A stretch of 64,000 nt of DNA from Physella acuta (lineage: Eukaryota > Mollusca > Gastropoda > Physidae): NCBI RefSeq assembly GCF_028476545.1, contig NW_026731638.1, positions 737,001 to 801,000 on the forward strand, written 5' to 3'. Every line of letters starts with the position of its first letter. Within the stretch, counting starts at the first letter, position 1. This document shows, one piece after another, positions 1-31,564 of the stretch. A program made the position numbers and the translations under genes. Below the pieces are notes generated by a model. It worked only from the letters and a program-made list of their open reading frames with translations. It did not search any database and was not told the DNA's origin.

Positions 1-392
1 CTGAAAACAGTTGATTAACAAACGCGTCATTGTCTTGTGGCTATTTTAAATTCTAACCGATCATAGAAAATGAAACAAATGATCAGTTAATGTATTAACA
101 ATGTAAAAAGCCAAATTAATTTTTAATATGCATATAGGCCTACTTAAATAATGTTTTTTAAAAGGATTTTTAGCTTGTTATGCTAATCTCTACAAATAAT
201 ATGAATTTACAACGTAAAAACCAAATTAATTTGGAGTATGTTTATACTTAAATAATGATTTTTTTAAAAAAGGATTTTTAGCTTCTTATGCTAAGCTCTA
301 CAAATAATATGAATTTATTCATTTAAGCTGCGTTAGTAAAAAAAAATATTTAAAAAAATATTCTGTTAGACAATAGTTTATTATTATCTTAC

Positions 393-453
393 CGAGCAGA
401 GGGTGAGTAATGTATAAAATGAAAATTAATTTCCATGACTTTTGGATCTCCAT
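393..453 (-). CDS. A(-1): signal-peptide exon of a type A gene running off the left edge
   Basis: This is the first coding exon of a type A membrane-protein gene. It reads ATG at 451-453, a hydrophobic leader starting MEIQKSWKLIFILYI, and a GTAAG donor just below 393 in phase 1, exactly as in A1, A2 and A3. The rest of the gene lies outside the window: positions 1-2 read as the AG acceptor of the Cys-rich second exon, so that exon starts at the base before position 1. Intron 1 (1-392) aligns with intron 1 of A1, A2 and A3. The leader differs from A1-A3 at codon 4 (Gln for Thr). No type B set lies upstream. Function unknown; a secretion signal is the only role the visible sequence supports. 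Confidence 0.7.
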
Positions 454-831
454 GTCAATGTCTATGAACTATTTTCTCTCCATCGAAAATAAATTAACCT
501 TGAATCAGCCCGCTTTAATTATTGCTTGTTTTATTAATGTTATATATATTTTTACACGTTGATGTTTTATTATTACATTTTAATTCAGGAAATGAAAAAA
601 TAAAAGTTGTTTTGCTCTCGGCAGATGTGTGTGCTCGTCCAATTTCAATGCTCAACGGTGCATAAAGAAGATATTAATATAAAGAGTGCGCAATGTAGTT
701 TTACATTGTATTGATTCATTTTGTTTATACGCCTTTCAATTCCATGGATAGAACTTACTGTTACACAAGTCACCAGAAGAGAACCTCAATGACATAGAGC
801 TTAAGCTAGCATTTTCCTACACTGCTCTATT

Positions 832-1460
832 CAACCACTCAAACTTTCTACCACTCCACCACTCATCAACTCCTCCACTCCTCCTTTCAGTCACTCATCC
901 ACTCCACCACTCCACCACTCCACCACTCCACCACTCCTCCATTCCACCACTCCTACACTCCTCCGCTCCTCTACTCCTCCACCCCACCACTCATCAACTC
1001 TTCCACTCCTCCTTTCAACCATTCATCCACTCCACCACTCCTCCACTTCACCACTCCTCCACTCCCCCACCTCACCACTCATCAACTCCTCCACTCCTCC
1101 TTTCAACCACCCCTCCACTCAAACAATCCACTACTCCACCACTACTCCACGCCTCCACTGCTCCACTACACCACTCCTCTACTCTCCACTCCATTACTCT
1201 AACACTCCAACACTTCAACACTCCAACACTCCTCCACTCCTCCACTCCTCCCACTCCATCACTCCTCCACTCTACTACTTAACAACTCAACCACTCCACC
1301 TCTCATCCACTCCACCACTCTTCCACTCTACTAATCAACCATTCCACCACTCCTCACTCCTCCACTCATCCTCTCCACCATTCCACCACTCCACCTTTCC
1401 AACACTCCACCACTCTACCACTCCAACACTCCACCACTCCTTTACTCCTGCACTCCACAT
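832..1460. repeat. CCACT-rich imperfect minisatellite
   Basis: About 630 bp of imperfect units such as ccactcctccactcc lie upstream of A(-1). A shorter version is at 12780-13060 upstream of A0. Any open frames are by-products of the repeat. Confidence 0.85.
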
Positions 1461-2056
1461 CATAACCAAACTCGCGCCACCATTAAATTCACATTACCCC
1501 ACCACTCCAATCTGGCTCGTACACGACACACTAGCATACTCCACAAAACCACACACGCTACTCCATATACTGTTAACTCACTCATCTGCATACCATACTC
1601 ACTCCGGCTTCCCCCCTCCCTCAACTTTTCCAAGCCGAAAAACACCTTGTGCCCACTCTGCTAATCTAATCCATTGGCCCAATCAAATGACCTAATTTAT
1701 TGACCCAATCCGCTAATGTAATCCATTGTCCAAAACCCATAACCTAATCCATTTACTTATCCCATGACCATAAACATTGGCCCAAACCCCTAATTTAAGC
1801 AATTGACTAAACCTTATGACCTAACTCAATTAAACTGCTGAATTCTAACATTCCCCACATTTATATTGCTGATACGTTTTAATTACCACCCAGTCAATTA
1901 TGTCACGAGATCGTATCCAGACAGTTAAAAAGTTAATTACAATAAAGCACATGTATTTTAATTAGTTAAGGCGACATAATATATAGAATCTTACCGATGA
2001 AAAAAAATGGCATTCGTTATAGGTGAATAAGGAGAAGTCCTCATTGTGTGTGTGTG

Positions 2057-2174
<118 letters not shown>

Positions 2175-2216
2175 ATATTAATATATAAACCAACACATAA
2201 GTAAACTGGCCCCTAC

Positions 2217-2458
<242 letters not shown>

Positions 2459-2874
2459 ACATTAATATATAAACCGACACAAGTAAACTGGCCCCTCCGC
2501 TTCATACTCCCGCTCCAATAGTAAAAGCCCATGAACATTTTAACACCCAACCTCCTGACCCAATCAACCGACGATGTCCCCTGATTGTTTTTGTCAATTT
2601 TACCTTCATAGCGGCCGTAAAAGAGAGAAATTTAAAAAACAAACAAATATGCTTGAAAATGTTCAAAAATCTAATATAAATTGTAAGAATCAAAGTAAAA
2701 AAAGTTGCTTAGGCAGAGCACTTGAAAATATATATATTTTTTTAAAGATGAAGACGATATTTCTATTTATTTTATCAAGACTAAATTTTAACCCAATGTT
2801 TCACTTGCGTAAGACAAGCATGGATTGGCTGTACAGAAACTCTGTGTCGATTTTCTTTATGTAAACTCCACTAT

Positions 2875-3503
2875 TTACTTTCTCGTATACAGTGTATAAA
2901 TAAAATATTGTAATCGTGATTTTTGCAAATCTCGACGTTTTACATCCCTCTGAGTCGGGAAAACATAATTTTGCAATCTTGTCCGTATGTCTGTGTGTAT
3001 GTGTGTATGTGTGTCTGTAAACACGATAACTTGAGTACCGTTACGGCTAGGTTGATAAAATTTCATATATAAGTATATCAAATTAGTAGATCAGTATCCG
3101 TATCAACTTTTGAGCGATTACCAATAACCGGAACTTTTTCGACTTTTAATTTTTCAAAAGCCTATAACTTGAGTACTATTTCAGATAGGTAAATGAAACG
3201 TGAAAGATATAATTCTCTCTTCTTTTAAATTTTGAGTAATATCCGTTGACAGGAAGTAGTATGTTTTGCTATTTCCGATTTCTAAAAAAAAACGTATGTG
3301 AATTTATAAAGTACTAATAATTTTCCGCACTATTATTCACTTGGTGTGCAATTCTTTTTTCTACGAGATTCTATTCTATTTTAAAAAGTTTAAGTAATTA
3401 AAAAAGGATTAAAAATCATGTTTATATCGGCCCGAGTTGCCATCCCCCGTTGTGTTAAATAAGAATATTCGAGAAAGTTTAGGCGAGATCTTTCCCGGTT
3501 TAT
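2875..3503 (+). mobile_element. Dispersed repeat R1, copy a
   Basis: R1 is a 620-700 bp interspersed repeat beginning ttactttctcgtat and ending cgagaaagtttag...cccggttta, so its ends form an imperfect inverted repeat (actttctcg/cgagaaagt). It carries an internal TG run and the phrase cttgagtaccgtta. No coding region is seen. Class uncertain; a non-autonomous DNA element is one option. Confidence 0.6.
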
Positions 3504-4792
3504 TTGTATTATCCGATACAATTTTTTAATACAATCATACTTTTTTAAACCACATCGCCTAATTATGACATAAAAAATCGGAAATGGCGTAAAGTACTAC
3601 TTGCGAGCACAGAAAATAACTCAAAATTTGACGAAAGGAAGAAAATTAGATCTTTTACATATATTTCGTTTATTTAATTATAGTAGTCTATAATTTATAT
3701 TCTACTTTTTAGTGCATTATTACATAAAAGCTTGTTATTAAAACGTTTTTTATTAATTTTTTTTTTAGATATAGGACCGGTAAAATAATAAAAGATAAAA
3801 TTTTATTAAAAACTTAAGCCTAAAATTAATTCAGAAATTTAATCAATGCTATACAAGTTGCGGATCCAGAGAACTTGAAAATAATTTGATGAATTTAAGG
3901 CTACATTTCTATTTATTTTCATCAAGCCTAAGTTATAACCCGATGTTTCACTTTCGTAAGGCAAACATTGATTGGCTGTACAGGAACTCCATGATCGATT
4001 TCTGGCAGCCCCACTTTATAGTTTTTTTTTGTTTACAAAACTTTGCAGATCAAGTTTTTAAATAACAATGCAAATTAAAACACCATGACCTACTTTTTCT
4101 TTTTTTAGCTTACAATGTTTGCAATAAAATATATGGCGGCCTATCGAATAACAGGACACCATTGTTTATGTCGCCATTACACGTGAAAACCAAATTGTTT
4201 TTGCTTTTTTTTTTTAGTTTTTATTTAGTTACCGAAAATATTAAAAACATGAAATACATCCAATCTTGAGTAAAGTCCGAAAAAAAAACAGACAGACAGG
4301 ATGTTATAACCATATTAATTTTAACTACGCCGTGCATGATTTTTAAATTAATTTATGGACCTCTCAATTTCCTTTGAGACTTTCCTCGCTGGTGTTGATT
4401 CATAAAAAATTAATTAGGCATCCAATTGAGTCAAATTTAATTTCAGATTGCATTGTCTTCATGTCTTGACCCAGGTGCCAACTGAATCGTATCGGTCAAG
4501 TAGAAGTGTCCGAATTTTCACTCCGGCGTTTAGATCTAGACAGACTGACGACCGACTGACGACAGACAGAGGAAGTGAGTTAAATAAAAGCCTGTAAAAA
4601 TGGATTACACATATTGTATATGTCTTGAGTTGCCATCCCCCGTAGTGTTATATTAGAATATTCGAGAAAGTTTAGGGGGATCACTCCCGGTTTTTATTTA
4701 ATTGTGTTAGAGATTCAAGTGATGTTTTCTTGAATATTAAAGACTGGCCAAGTCTTATTGTTTCTGGGTATTAACAATCAAACTACCCCCTT

Positions 4793-5077
<285 letters not shown>

Positions 5078-6023
5078 TAAACATATTTTAAATATCTCAA
5101 TTTATTATGACATTCACGATATAATAGTTAGTTGTTTTTACTTGCTCGTGGATGGAGTATAGAGAAAGTTTGTTATCGTGCACACAAAAAACCGTCAACT
5201 TGAGAACTTAAAATATCTTAATTTAATACAACATTCACTTGAGATGAAGTATAGAAAAACTATTGTTATCGTATCCTGCAAAACAAAAAAAAACATCTGA
5301 CAAAAAAAGAGAGAAAAAATACCTAACTACAAAATACATTTATGAAGAAAAGGAAAACAGCTGATATATAATATTATAATTTAATGGTTTGATGGTTAAT
5401 GTTATAACACGTTTTATTTAAAATAATGTGTCTAAAAATAGTATTAATGTTATAATAATGCTGTATTGTTTTTTAAAATTCCAACTCAACAATGTTTAAG
5501 TCTAATTCTTTCTTAGCAGATGTTCTTTGGCACTTGTAAATTTTTTAAATAACCTGTTTATTCGTTTTCTCTTTAAAGATACGTGTTCATAGTTTTATTC
5601 TAATATTTCATTTAGCTAAATTGCATTTTGTTTAACCATATATATTTTCGCCCGAAAACTCGAGTCTTTAGATGTCTTATATATGAGGCAGGACGAGTTA
5701 GAAGACATTTTTTCCATGTGATAGGATGTTTTTATTAGCACATTAAAAATAGGATGGAGGAAAAAAAATTAGATAAAATAGCTGAAAATAAACATGTGAA
5801 TTTTAGAGAAGCGGGAAAAGGAGTAACCTATACTTTTTTGTGGCATTCTAAGATACCCTTAAAAATCATTCAGGTGCAATACGGAGAAAGTGGAAATGGG
5901 AAATTCGTTAAAATTTAGAAAAGATAAAAAAAAATAGTTATGTTGGTAAAGCTCATACAACGTTGACATAGCGATAAAAACCACATAGGCTGGTCGATGT
6001 GCTAGCGGTGCTGCAGAACGTGG

Positions 6024-12541
<6,518 letters not shown>

Positions 12542-12779
12542 TTTAATTCAGGAAATGAAGAAATAAAAGTAGATTTTGCTCCCGGCAGATGTGTGTGCTT
12601 GTCCAATTTCAATGCTCAATGGTGTGTAAAAAATTATATTAACATAAACAGCGCGCACTATAGTTTTACATTGTATGGAATACATTTTGTTGATACGCAG
12701 TTCAATTCCACGAATACAATTTGCTGTTACACAAGTCAAGAGAAAAGCAACTTAATGACATAGAAATGAAGATGGCAGG

Positions 12780-13060
12780 CACCTCCCACTAATCCATTTC
12801 TCCACTCAAACACTCCTCCACTACAGTACTCCACCACTCCTCCATTCATTCACTCCACCACTCCACCACTCCAATACTTCTCCACTTCACCACTTCTCCA
12901 CTCCAACACTCCACCACTCCTCCATTCATCCACTCCACCACTTAACCTGTTCACCACTCCAACACTCCAATACTTCTCCACTTCACCACTTCTTCACTCT
13001 AACACTCCACAACTCCATCAATTCTCCACTCCTGCAATCCTGCACTCCAACACATAACCA
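12780..13060. repeat. CCACT-rich minisatellite upstream of A0
   Basis: Imperfect ccactcctccactc units, homologous to 832-1460 but shorter. Confidence 0.85.
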
Positions 13061-13110
13061 AACTCGCGCCACCATTAAAATCACCTCAACACGCCACTAC
13101 AGCTAACAAA

Positions 13111-14014
13111 CTCCTCCACATATCCAATCTGATCCCTATACGACAGATTAGCATATTCCACATATCCAATCTGGTCCCTACACGACACATTAGCATACTC
13201 CACATATCCAATCTGGTCCCTACACGACACATTAGCATACTCCACATATCCAATCTGGTCCCTACACGGCACATTAGCATACTCCACATATCCAATCTGG
13301 TCCCTATACGACACATTAGCATACTCCACACATCCAATCTGGTCCCTATACGACACATTAGCATACTCCACACATCCAATCTGGTCCCTACACGACACAT
13401 TAGCATACTCCACATATCCAATCTGGTCCCTATACGACACATTAGCATACTCCACATATCCAATCTGGTCCCTATACGACACATTAGCATACTCCACACA
13501 TCCAATCTGGTCCCTACACGACACATTAGCATACTCCACATATCCAATCTGGTCCCTATACGACACATTAGCATACTCCACATATCCAATCTGGTCCCTA
13601 TACGACACATTAGCATACTCCACATATCCAATCTGGCCCCTATACGACACATTAGCTTACTCCACATATCCAATCTGGTCCCTATACGACACATTAGCAT
13701 ACTCCACATATCCAATCTGGTCCCTATACGACACATTAGCATACTCCACATATCCAATCTGGTCCCTATACGACACATTAGCATACTCTACATATCCAAT
13801 CTGGTCCCTATACGACACATTAGCATACTCCACATATCCAATCTGGTCCCTATACGACACATTAGCATACTCCACATATCCAATCTGGTCCCTATACGAC
13901 ACATTAGCATACTCCACATATCCAATCTGGTGCCTATACGACACATTAGCATACTCCACATATCCAATCTGGTGCCTATACGACACATTAGCATACTCCA
14001 CATATCCAATCTGG
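13111..14014. repeat. 42-bp minisatellite, about 21 copies
   Basis: Units run tccaatctggtccctatacg then acacattagcatactccaca, and ta. Copies are nearly identical, with C/T variants (tatacg or cacacg). The period is 14 codons, so three minus-strand frames stay open, which explains the long repetitive open frames. The homologous place in the A(-1) flank holds only one unit (about 1504-1550), so this array expanded after duplication. Confidence 0.95.
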
Positions 14015-14511
14015 CTACTTCATATAAACTTAATTAACTCCTCTGCATACAATACTCACGCCGGCCCCTCCTCCCTCAACTATTCCAAGCCGAAAAACAC
14101 CTTGTGCCCACTCTGCTAATCTAATCCATTGGCCCAATCAAATGACCTAATTTATGGACCCAATCCGCTAATGTAATCCATTTTCCAAAACCCATAACCT
14201 AATCCATAGACTTATCCCATGACCATAACCATTGGCCCAAACCCTTGATTTAAGCAATTGACTAAACCTTATGACCTAACTCAATTAAACTGCTGAATTC
14301 TAACATTTACCACATCGATATTGGTGACACGTTTTAATTACCACACAGTCGTTTAGGTCACGAGATCGTATCCAGACAGTTAAAAAGTGAATTACAATAA
14401 AGCACATGTATTTTAATTAGTTCAGACGACATAATATATAGAATCTTACCGATGCAAAAATATGGCATTTGTTATAGGTGAATAAGGAGAAGTCCTCATT
14501 GTGTGTGTGTG

Positions 14512-14516
14512 TATAT

Positions 14517-14594
<78 letters not shown>

Positions 14595-14633
14595 TATATA
14601 TATATGTATATATTTGTGTGTGTATGTGTATAG

Positions 14634-14706
<73 letters not shown>
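14512..14706. repeat. Two (TA)n tracts with a TG run between
   Basis: TA at about 14523-14590 and 14641-14706, homologous to 2057-2454 but without the palindrome. Confidence 0.9.
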
Positions 14707-14710
<4 letters not shown>

Positions 14711-15130
14711 ATATTAATATATAAACCGACACAAGTAAACTGGCCCCTCCGCTTCATACTCACACTCGCTCCAATAGTAAAAGCCCATGAACATTTTAAC
14801 ACCCAACCACCTGACCCAATCACCCGACGATGTGCCCTGATTGTTTTTGTCGATTTCACCTTAATAGCGGCGGTAAAAGAGAGAAATTTAAAAAACAAAC
14901 AAATAGGCTTGAAAATGTTCAAAAATCTAATATAAATTTTAAGAATCAAAGTAAAAAAAGTTGCTTAGGCAGAGCACTTGAAAATATATATATTTTTTTA
15001 AAGATGAAGACGATATTTCTATTTATTTTATCAAGACTAAATTTTAACCCAATGTTTCACTTGCGTAAGACAAGCATGGATGGGCTGTACAGAAACGCAG
15101 TCTCGATCTTCTTTATGTTAACTCCAATAT

Positions 15131-15770
15131 TTACTTTCTCGCATACAGTGTATAAATAAAATATTGTAATCGTGCAAAAAAAAAAAATCGTGATTTTTGC
15201 AAATCTCGACGTTTTACACCCCTCTGAGTCGGGAAAACATAATTTTGCAATCTTGTCCGTATGTCTGTGTGTGTATGTGTGTCTGTGAACGCTATAACTT
15301 GAGTACCGTTACGGCTAGGCTGATAAAATTTCATATATAAGTATATCAAATTAGTAGATCCGTATCCGTATCAACTTTTGAGCGATTTCCAATAACCGGA
15401 ACTTTTTCGACTTTTAATTTTTCAAAAGCCTATAACTTGAGTACTATTTCAGATAGGTAAATGAAACGTGAAAGATATAATTCTCTGTCTTCTGTTAAAT
15501 TTTGAGTAATATCCGTTGACAGGAAGTAGTATGTTTTGCTATTTCCGATTTCTAAAAAAAAACGTATGTGAATTTATAAAGTACTAATAATTTTCCGCAC
15601 TATTATTCACTTGGTGTGCAATTCTTTTTTCTACGAGATTCTATTCTATTTTAAAAAGTTTAAGTAATTAAAAAAGGATTAAAAATCATGATATATCGGC
15701 CCGAGTTGCCATCCCCCGTTGTGTTAAATAAGAATATTCGAGAAAGTTTAGGCGAGATCTTTCCCGGTTT
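15131..15770 (+). mobile_element. Dispersed repeat R1, copy b
   Basis: Positional counterpart of copy a, over 90% alike by eye. A reverse partial R1 piece follows at about 15820-15955 and a 3' remnant at 18073-18148. Confidence 0.6.
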
Positions 15771-16257
15771 ATTTGTATTATCCGATACAATTTTTTAATA
15801 CAATCATACTTTTTTAAACCACATCGCCTAATTATGACATAATAAATCGGAAATGGCGTAAAGTACTACTTGCGAGCACAGAAAATAACTCAAAATTTGA
15901 CGAAAGGAAGAAAATTAGATCTTTTACATATATTTCGTTTATTTAATTATAGTAGTCTATAATTTATATTCTACTTTTTAGTGCATTATTACATAAAAGC
16001 TTGTTATTAAAACGTTTTTTATGAATTTTTTTTTTACATATAGGACCGGTAAAATAGTAAAAGATAAAGTTTTATTAAAAACTTAAGCCTAAAATTAATT
16101 CAGAAATTTAATCAATGCTATACAAGTTGCGGATCCAGAGAACTTGAAAATAATTTGATGAATTTAAGGTTACATTTCTATTTATTTTCATCAAGCCTAA
16201 GTTATAACCCGATGTTTCACTTTCGTAAGGCAAACATTGATTGGCTGTACAGGAACT

Positions 16258-17435
16258 GGTCCTAGGACCTTTGACCACAGGGGCTTTGACCATAGGGGGT
16301 TTGACCACAGCGGAGCTTTGACCATAGGGGCTTTGACCATAGGGGGTTTGACCACAGCAGGCCTTTGACCATAGCGGTGCTTTGACCATAGGGGGTTTGA
16401 TCATAGGGGGTTTGACCATAGGGGGTTTGACCACAGGTGTTTTCTCAGTAGAGGGTCTGTGATCACAGGTGGTCTATCAACTGGTGTTTGAGGTCGTCGC
16501 ATCCGTGGTCGTGGCGAAAAGTACAAGCTTGCTTTGTTTCCAGTTGAAACTTGGAATCAAATGCACACGATTGGCGATGGTGTAGCACGAACAAATAACA
16601 TTTGTGAAGGATGGCATTACAGTCTTCAGTCTCTCCTCCAATGTAGTCACCCAACAATGTGGCGTTTCCTTGAAGGTCTACAGATGGACTGCACACGGCA
16701 AAAGACAACTTTCTTGCAAGGTGTCGCAGGGGCAAGCTACCCAACTGAGAAGCGATACAAGATGCTGCACGAAAAAGTACAACGTGGTGTCCAGACATAT
16801 GGTCAAACAGATGTACTGACATATGTGCGTGCTATAGCACATCTGTCATTTAGTTAACCATTTTATGTATTACATCTTTGACTATATTGTTGGCAAGTTT
16901 TGTATCATTTTTTTTATCCTTTTATCCTTTATATATGCTATGTATTTTCAAGTACATCTACATTATGTATTTGTGAAACTTGTTATATGTCGCATTATTT
17001 GTGTTTCATTTATATTTAAAATAAATCTATGAGGCCTAGCACCAGCCTTTACGTGGAGACTAAAATATAGTTCTTGGCTTTTTTTAAAATACATGTTAAT
17101 TTCTATTAACGTACTCTCAGGAAACATGTATAAAATCGTGTTAATTGTATCACACCTATGATCAAAGCCGGACACAGCGCTTGTGATCAAACACCAGTTG
17201 ATAGACCACCTGTGATCAAAGATTCTCTGCTGAGAAAACACATGTAGTCAAACCCCCTATGGTCAAACCCCCTATGATCAAACGCACTATGGTCAAAGCA
17301 CCGCTATGGTCAAAGGCCCGCTGTGGTCAAACCCCCTATGGTCAAACCCCCTATGGTCAAAGCTCCGCTGTGGTCAAGCCCCCTATGGTCAAACCCCCTA
17401 TGGTCAAAGCACCTGTGGTCAAAGGTCCGCGCACC
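16258..17435 (+). mobile_element. MULE-like DNA transposon remnant with TIRs and 8-bp target duplication
   Basis: The 1178-bp insertion is bounded by caggaact on both sides (16250-16257 and 17436-17443). The paralogous spacer has the unoccupied site once, at 3981-3988. Left end GGTCCTAGGACCTTTGACCA and right end (reverse complement) GGTGCGCGGACCTTTGACCA match, and inverted similarity continues for over 200 bp. Both ends are built of tandem units like ttgaccataggggg. A plus-strand reading frame (about 16489-16857) encodes the C-terminal part of a Mutator-like transposase, with EKYKLALFPVETW, RTNNICEGWH and HPTMWRFLEGLQ; the catalytic N-terminal part is absent. So it is an internally deleted, non-autonomous copy. 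The 8-bp duplication is slightly short for MULEs, and the family call rests on the protein fragment. Confidence 0.75.
16489..16857 (+). pseudogene. C-terminal fragment of a MULE-like transposase
   Basis: The frame opens upstream of the first Met, giving RRIRGRGEKYKLALFPVETW before the TNNICEGWH block, and ends with a stop after AHLSFS. The order (basic patch, FPxExWN, RTNNxxEGWH, HPxxWxFxExL) is typical of the C-terminus of Mutator-like and FLYWCH-associated transposases. The DDE catalytic region is missing from the whole element, so it cannot act alone. Confidence 0.65.
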
Positions 17436-18246
17436 CAGGAACTCCATGATCGATTTCTGGCAGCCCCACTTTATAGTTTTTTTTTGTTTACAAAACTTTG
17501 CAGATCAAGTTTTTAAATAACAATGCAAATTAAAACACCATGACCTACTTTTTCTTTTTTTAGCTTACAATGTTTGCAATAAAATATATGGCGGCCTATC
17601 GAATAACAGGACACCATTGTTTATGTCGCCATTACACGTGAAAACCAAATTGTTTTTGCTTTTTTTTTTTAGTTTTTATTTAGTTACCGAAAATATTAAA
17701 AACATGAAATACATCCAATCTTGAGTAAAGTCCGAAAAAAAACAGACAGACAGGATGTTATAACCATATTAATTTTAACTACGCCGTGCATGATTTTTAA
17801 ATTAATTTATGGACCTCTCAATTTCCTTTGAGACTTTCCTCGCTGGTGTTGATTCATAAAAAATTAATTGGGCATCCAATTGAGTCAAATTTAATTTCAG
17901 ATTGCATTGTCTTCATGTCTTGACCCAGGTGCCAACTGAATCGTATCGGTCAAGTAAAAGTGTCCGAATTTTCACGCCGGCGTTTCGATCTAGACAGACT
18001 GACGACCGACTGACGACAGACAGAGGAAGTGAGTTAAATAAAAGCCTGTAAAAATGGATTACACATATTGTATATGTCTTGAGTTGCCATCCCCCGTAGT
18101 GTTATATTAGAATATTCGAGAAAGTTTAGGGGGATCACTCCCGGTTTTTATTTAATTGTGTTAGAGATTCAAATGATGATTTCTTGAATATTAAAGACTG
18201 GCCAAGTCTTATTGTTTCTGGGTATTAACAATCAAACTACCCCCTT

Positions 18247-18425
<179 letters not shown>

Positions 18426-19361
18426 TAAACATATTTTAAATATCTCAATTTATTATGACATTCACGATATAATAGTTAGTTGTTTTTACTTGCTCGTGGA
18501 TGGAGTATAGAGAAAGTTTGTTATCGTGCACACAAAAAACCGTCAACTTGAGAACTTAAAATATCTTAATTTAATACAACATTCACTTGAGATGAAGTAT
18601 AGAAAAACTATTGTTATCGTATCCTGCAAAACAAAAAAAAACATCTGACAAAAAAAGAGAGAAAAAATACCTAACTACAAAGTACATTTATGAAGAAAAG
18701 GAAAACAGCTGATATATAATATTATAATTTAATGGTTTGATGGTTAATGTTATAACACGTTTTATTTAAAATAATGTGTCTAAAAATAGTATTAATGTTA
18801 TAATAATACTGTATTGTTTTCTAAAATTCCAACTCAACAATGTTTAAGTCTAATTCTTTCTTAGCAGATGTTCTTTGGCACTTGTAGTTTTTTTAATAAC
18901 CTGTTTATTCGTTTTCTCTTTAAAGATACGTGTTCACAGTTTTAATCTAATATTTCATTTAGCTAAATTGCATTTTTTTAACCATATATATTTTCGCCCG
19001 AAAACTCGAGTACTTAGATGTCTTATATATGAGGCAGAACGAGATAGATGACATTTTTTCCATGTGACTGGATGTTTTTATCACATTAAGAATATGATGG
19101 AGAAAAAAAAATTAGTTAAAGTAGCTGAAAATAAACATGTGAATTTTACAGAAGCGGGAAAAAGAGTATACTTTTTGTGGCATTCTAAGATACCTATTAT
19201 AATCATTCAGGTGCAATACAAAGAAAGTGGAAATGGGAAATTCGTTCAAATTTAGAAATGTTTTAAAAAAAAGAGTGATGTTGGTTATGCTCATACAACG
19301 TTGACATAGCGATAAAAACCACATAGGCTGGTCGATGTGCTAGCGGTGCTGCAGAACGTGG

Positions 19362-31132
<11,771 letters not shown>

Positions 31133-31299
31133 GTCAATGTCTGGCCTAATTCTCTGGCCTAATTTAAATTGCTTTTCAGCGGCTTATATTCAATACAAAA
31201 ATATGATAAGGTGTGTAATCGGTGGTTTCCAAACGGCCTTAATGTTTTTAAATGGAATTATAATATTTAATCATTTTAAAATGGGAGCCGGAAAGACAC

Positions 31300-31470
31300 T
31301 TGCACGAATGCCGTTTGCCGAAGGCGGATTGCCCGAATGGAAACTTGCCCGAATGGGACAAACGCCCGAATGGACTTTTGCCCGAATGGGACAAACGCCC
31401 GAATGGACACTTGCCAGAATGCGACAAAAGGCACGAATGGAAGGATGGAAGGTTGGATGGATAGGGGATA
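31300..31470. repeat. Short tandem repeat of cccgaatgga units between A1 and B1
   Basis: Four to five units like cttgcccgaatgggacaaacg in the 430-bp spacer. It is conserved between A3 and B3 (about 59930-60095) and shorter between A2 and B2 (44905-45025). Small open frames here are repeat by-products. Confidence 0.75.
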
Positions 31471-31546
31471 TGTTTATATTCCTAAACCAAACACGTTGTA
31501 CGTACCAATATTTTTATAAAACATCAGTTTACTAATATTTTACTTA

Positions 31547-31564
31547 TTTATTTTCAAATTTATT
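31547..31564 (-). terminator. Overlapping poly(A) signals of B1
   Basis: AATAAA (minus strand) occurs at 31559-31564, overlapping the B1 stop, and again at 31547-31552. Both are conserved downstream of B2 (45127-45132 and 45115-45120) and B3 (60189-60194 and 60177-60182). This supports termination of B transcripts here. Confidence 0.45.

Noticed and set aside
13081-14009. Open frames of up to 232 codons with a 14-residue repeat (YANVSYRDQIGYVE type)
   Set aside because: They follow from the 42-bp minisatellite, whose period is a multiple of three; several frames are open at once and the homologous spacer has a single unit.
13111-14014. CRISPR array
   Set aside because: Units are contiguous with no unique spacers, and the surroundings are eukaryotic.
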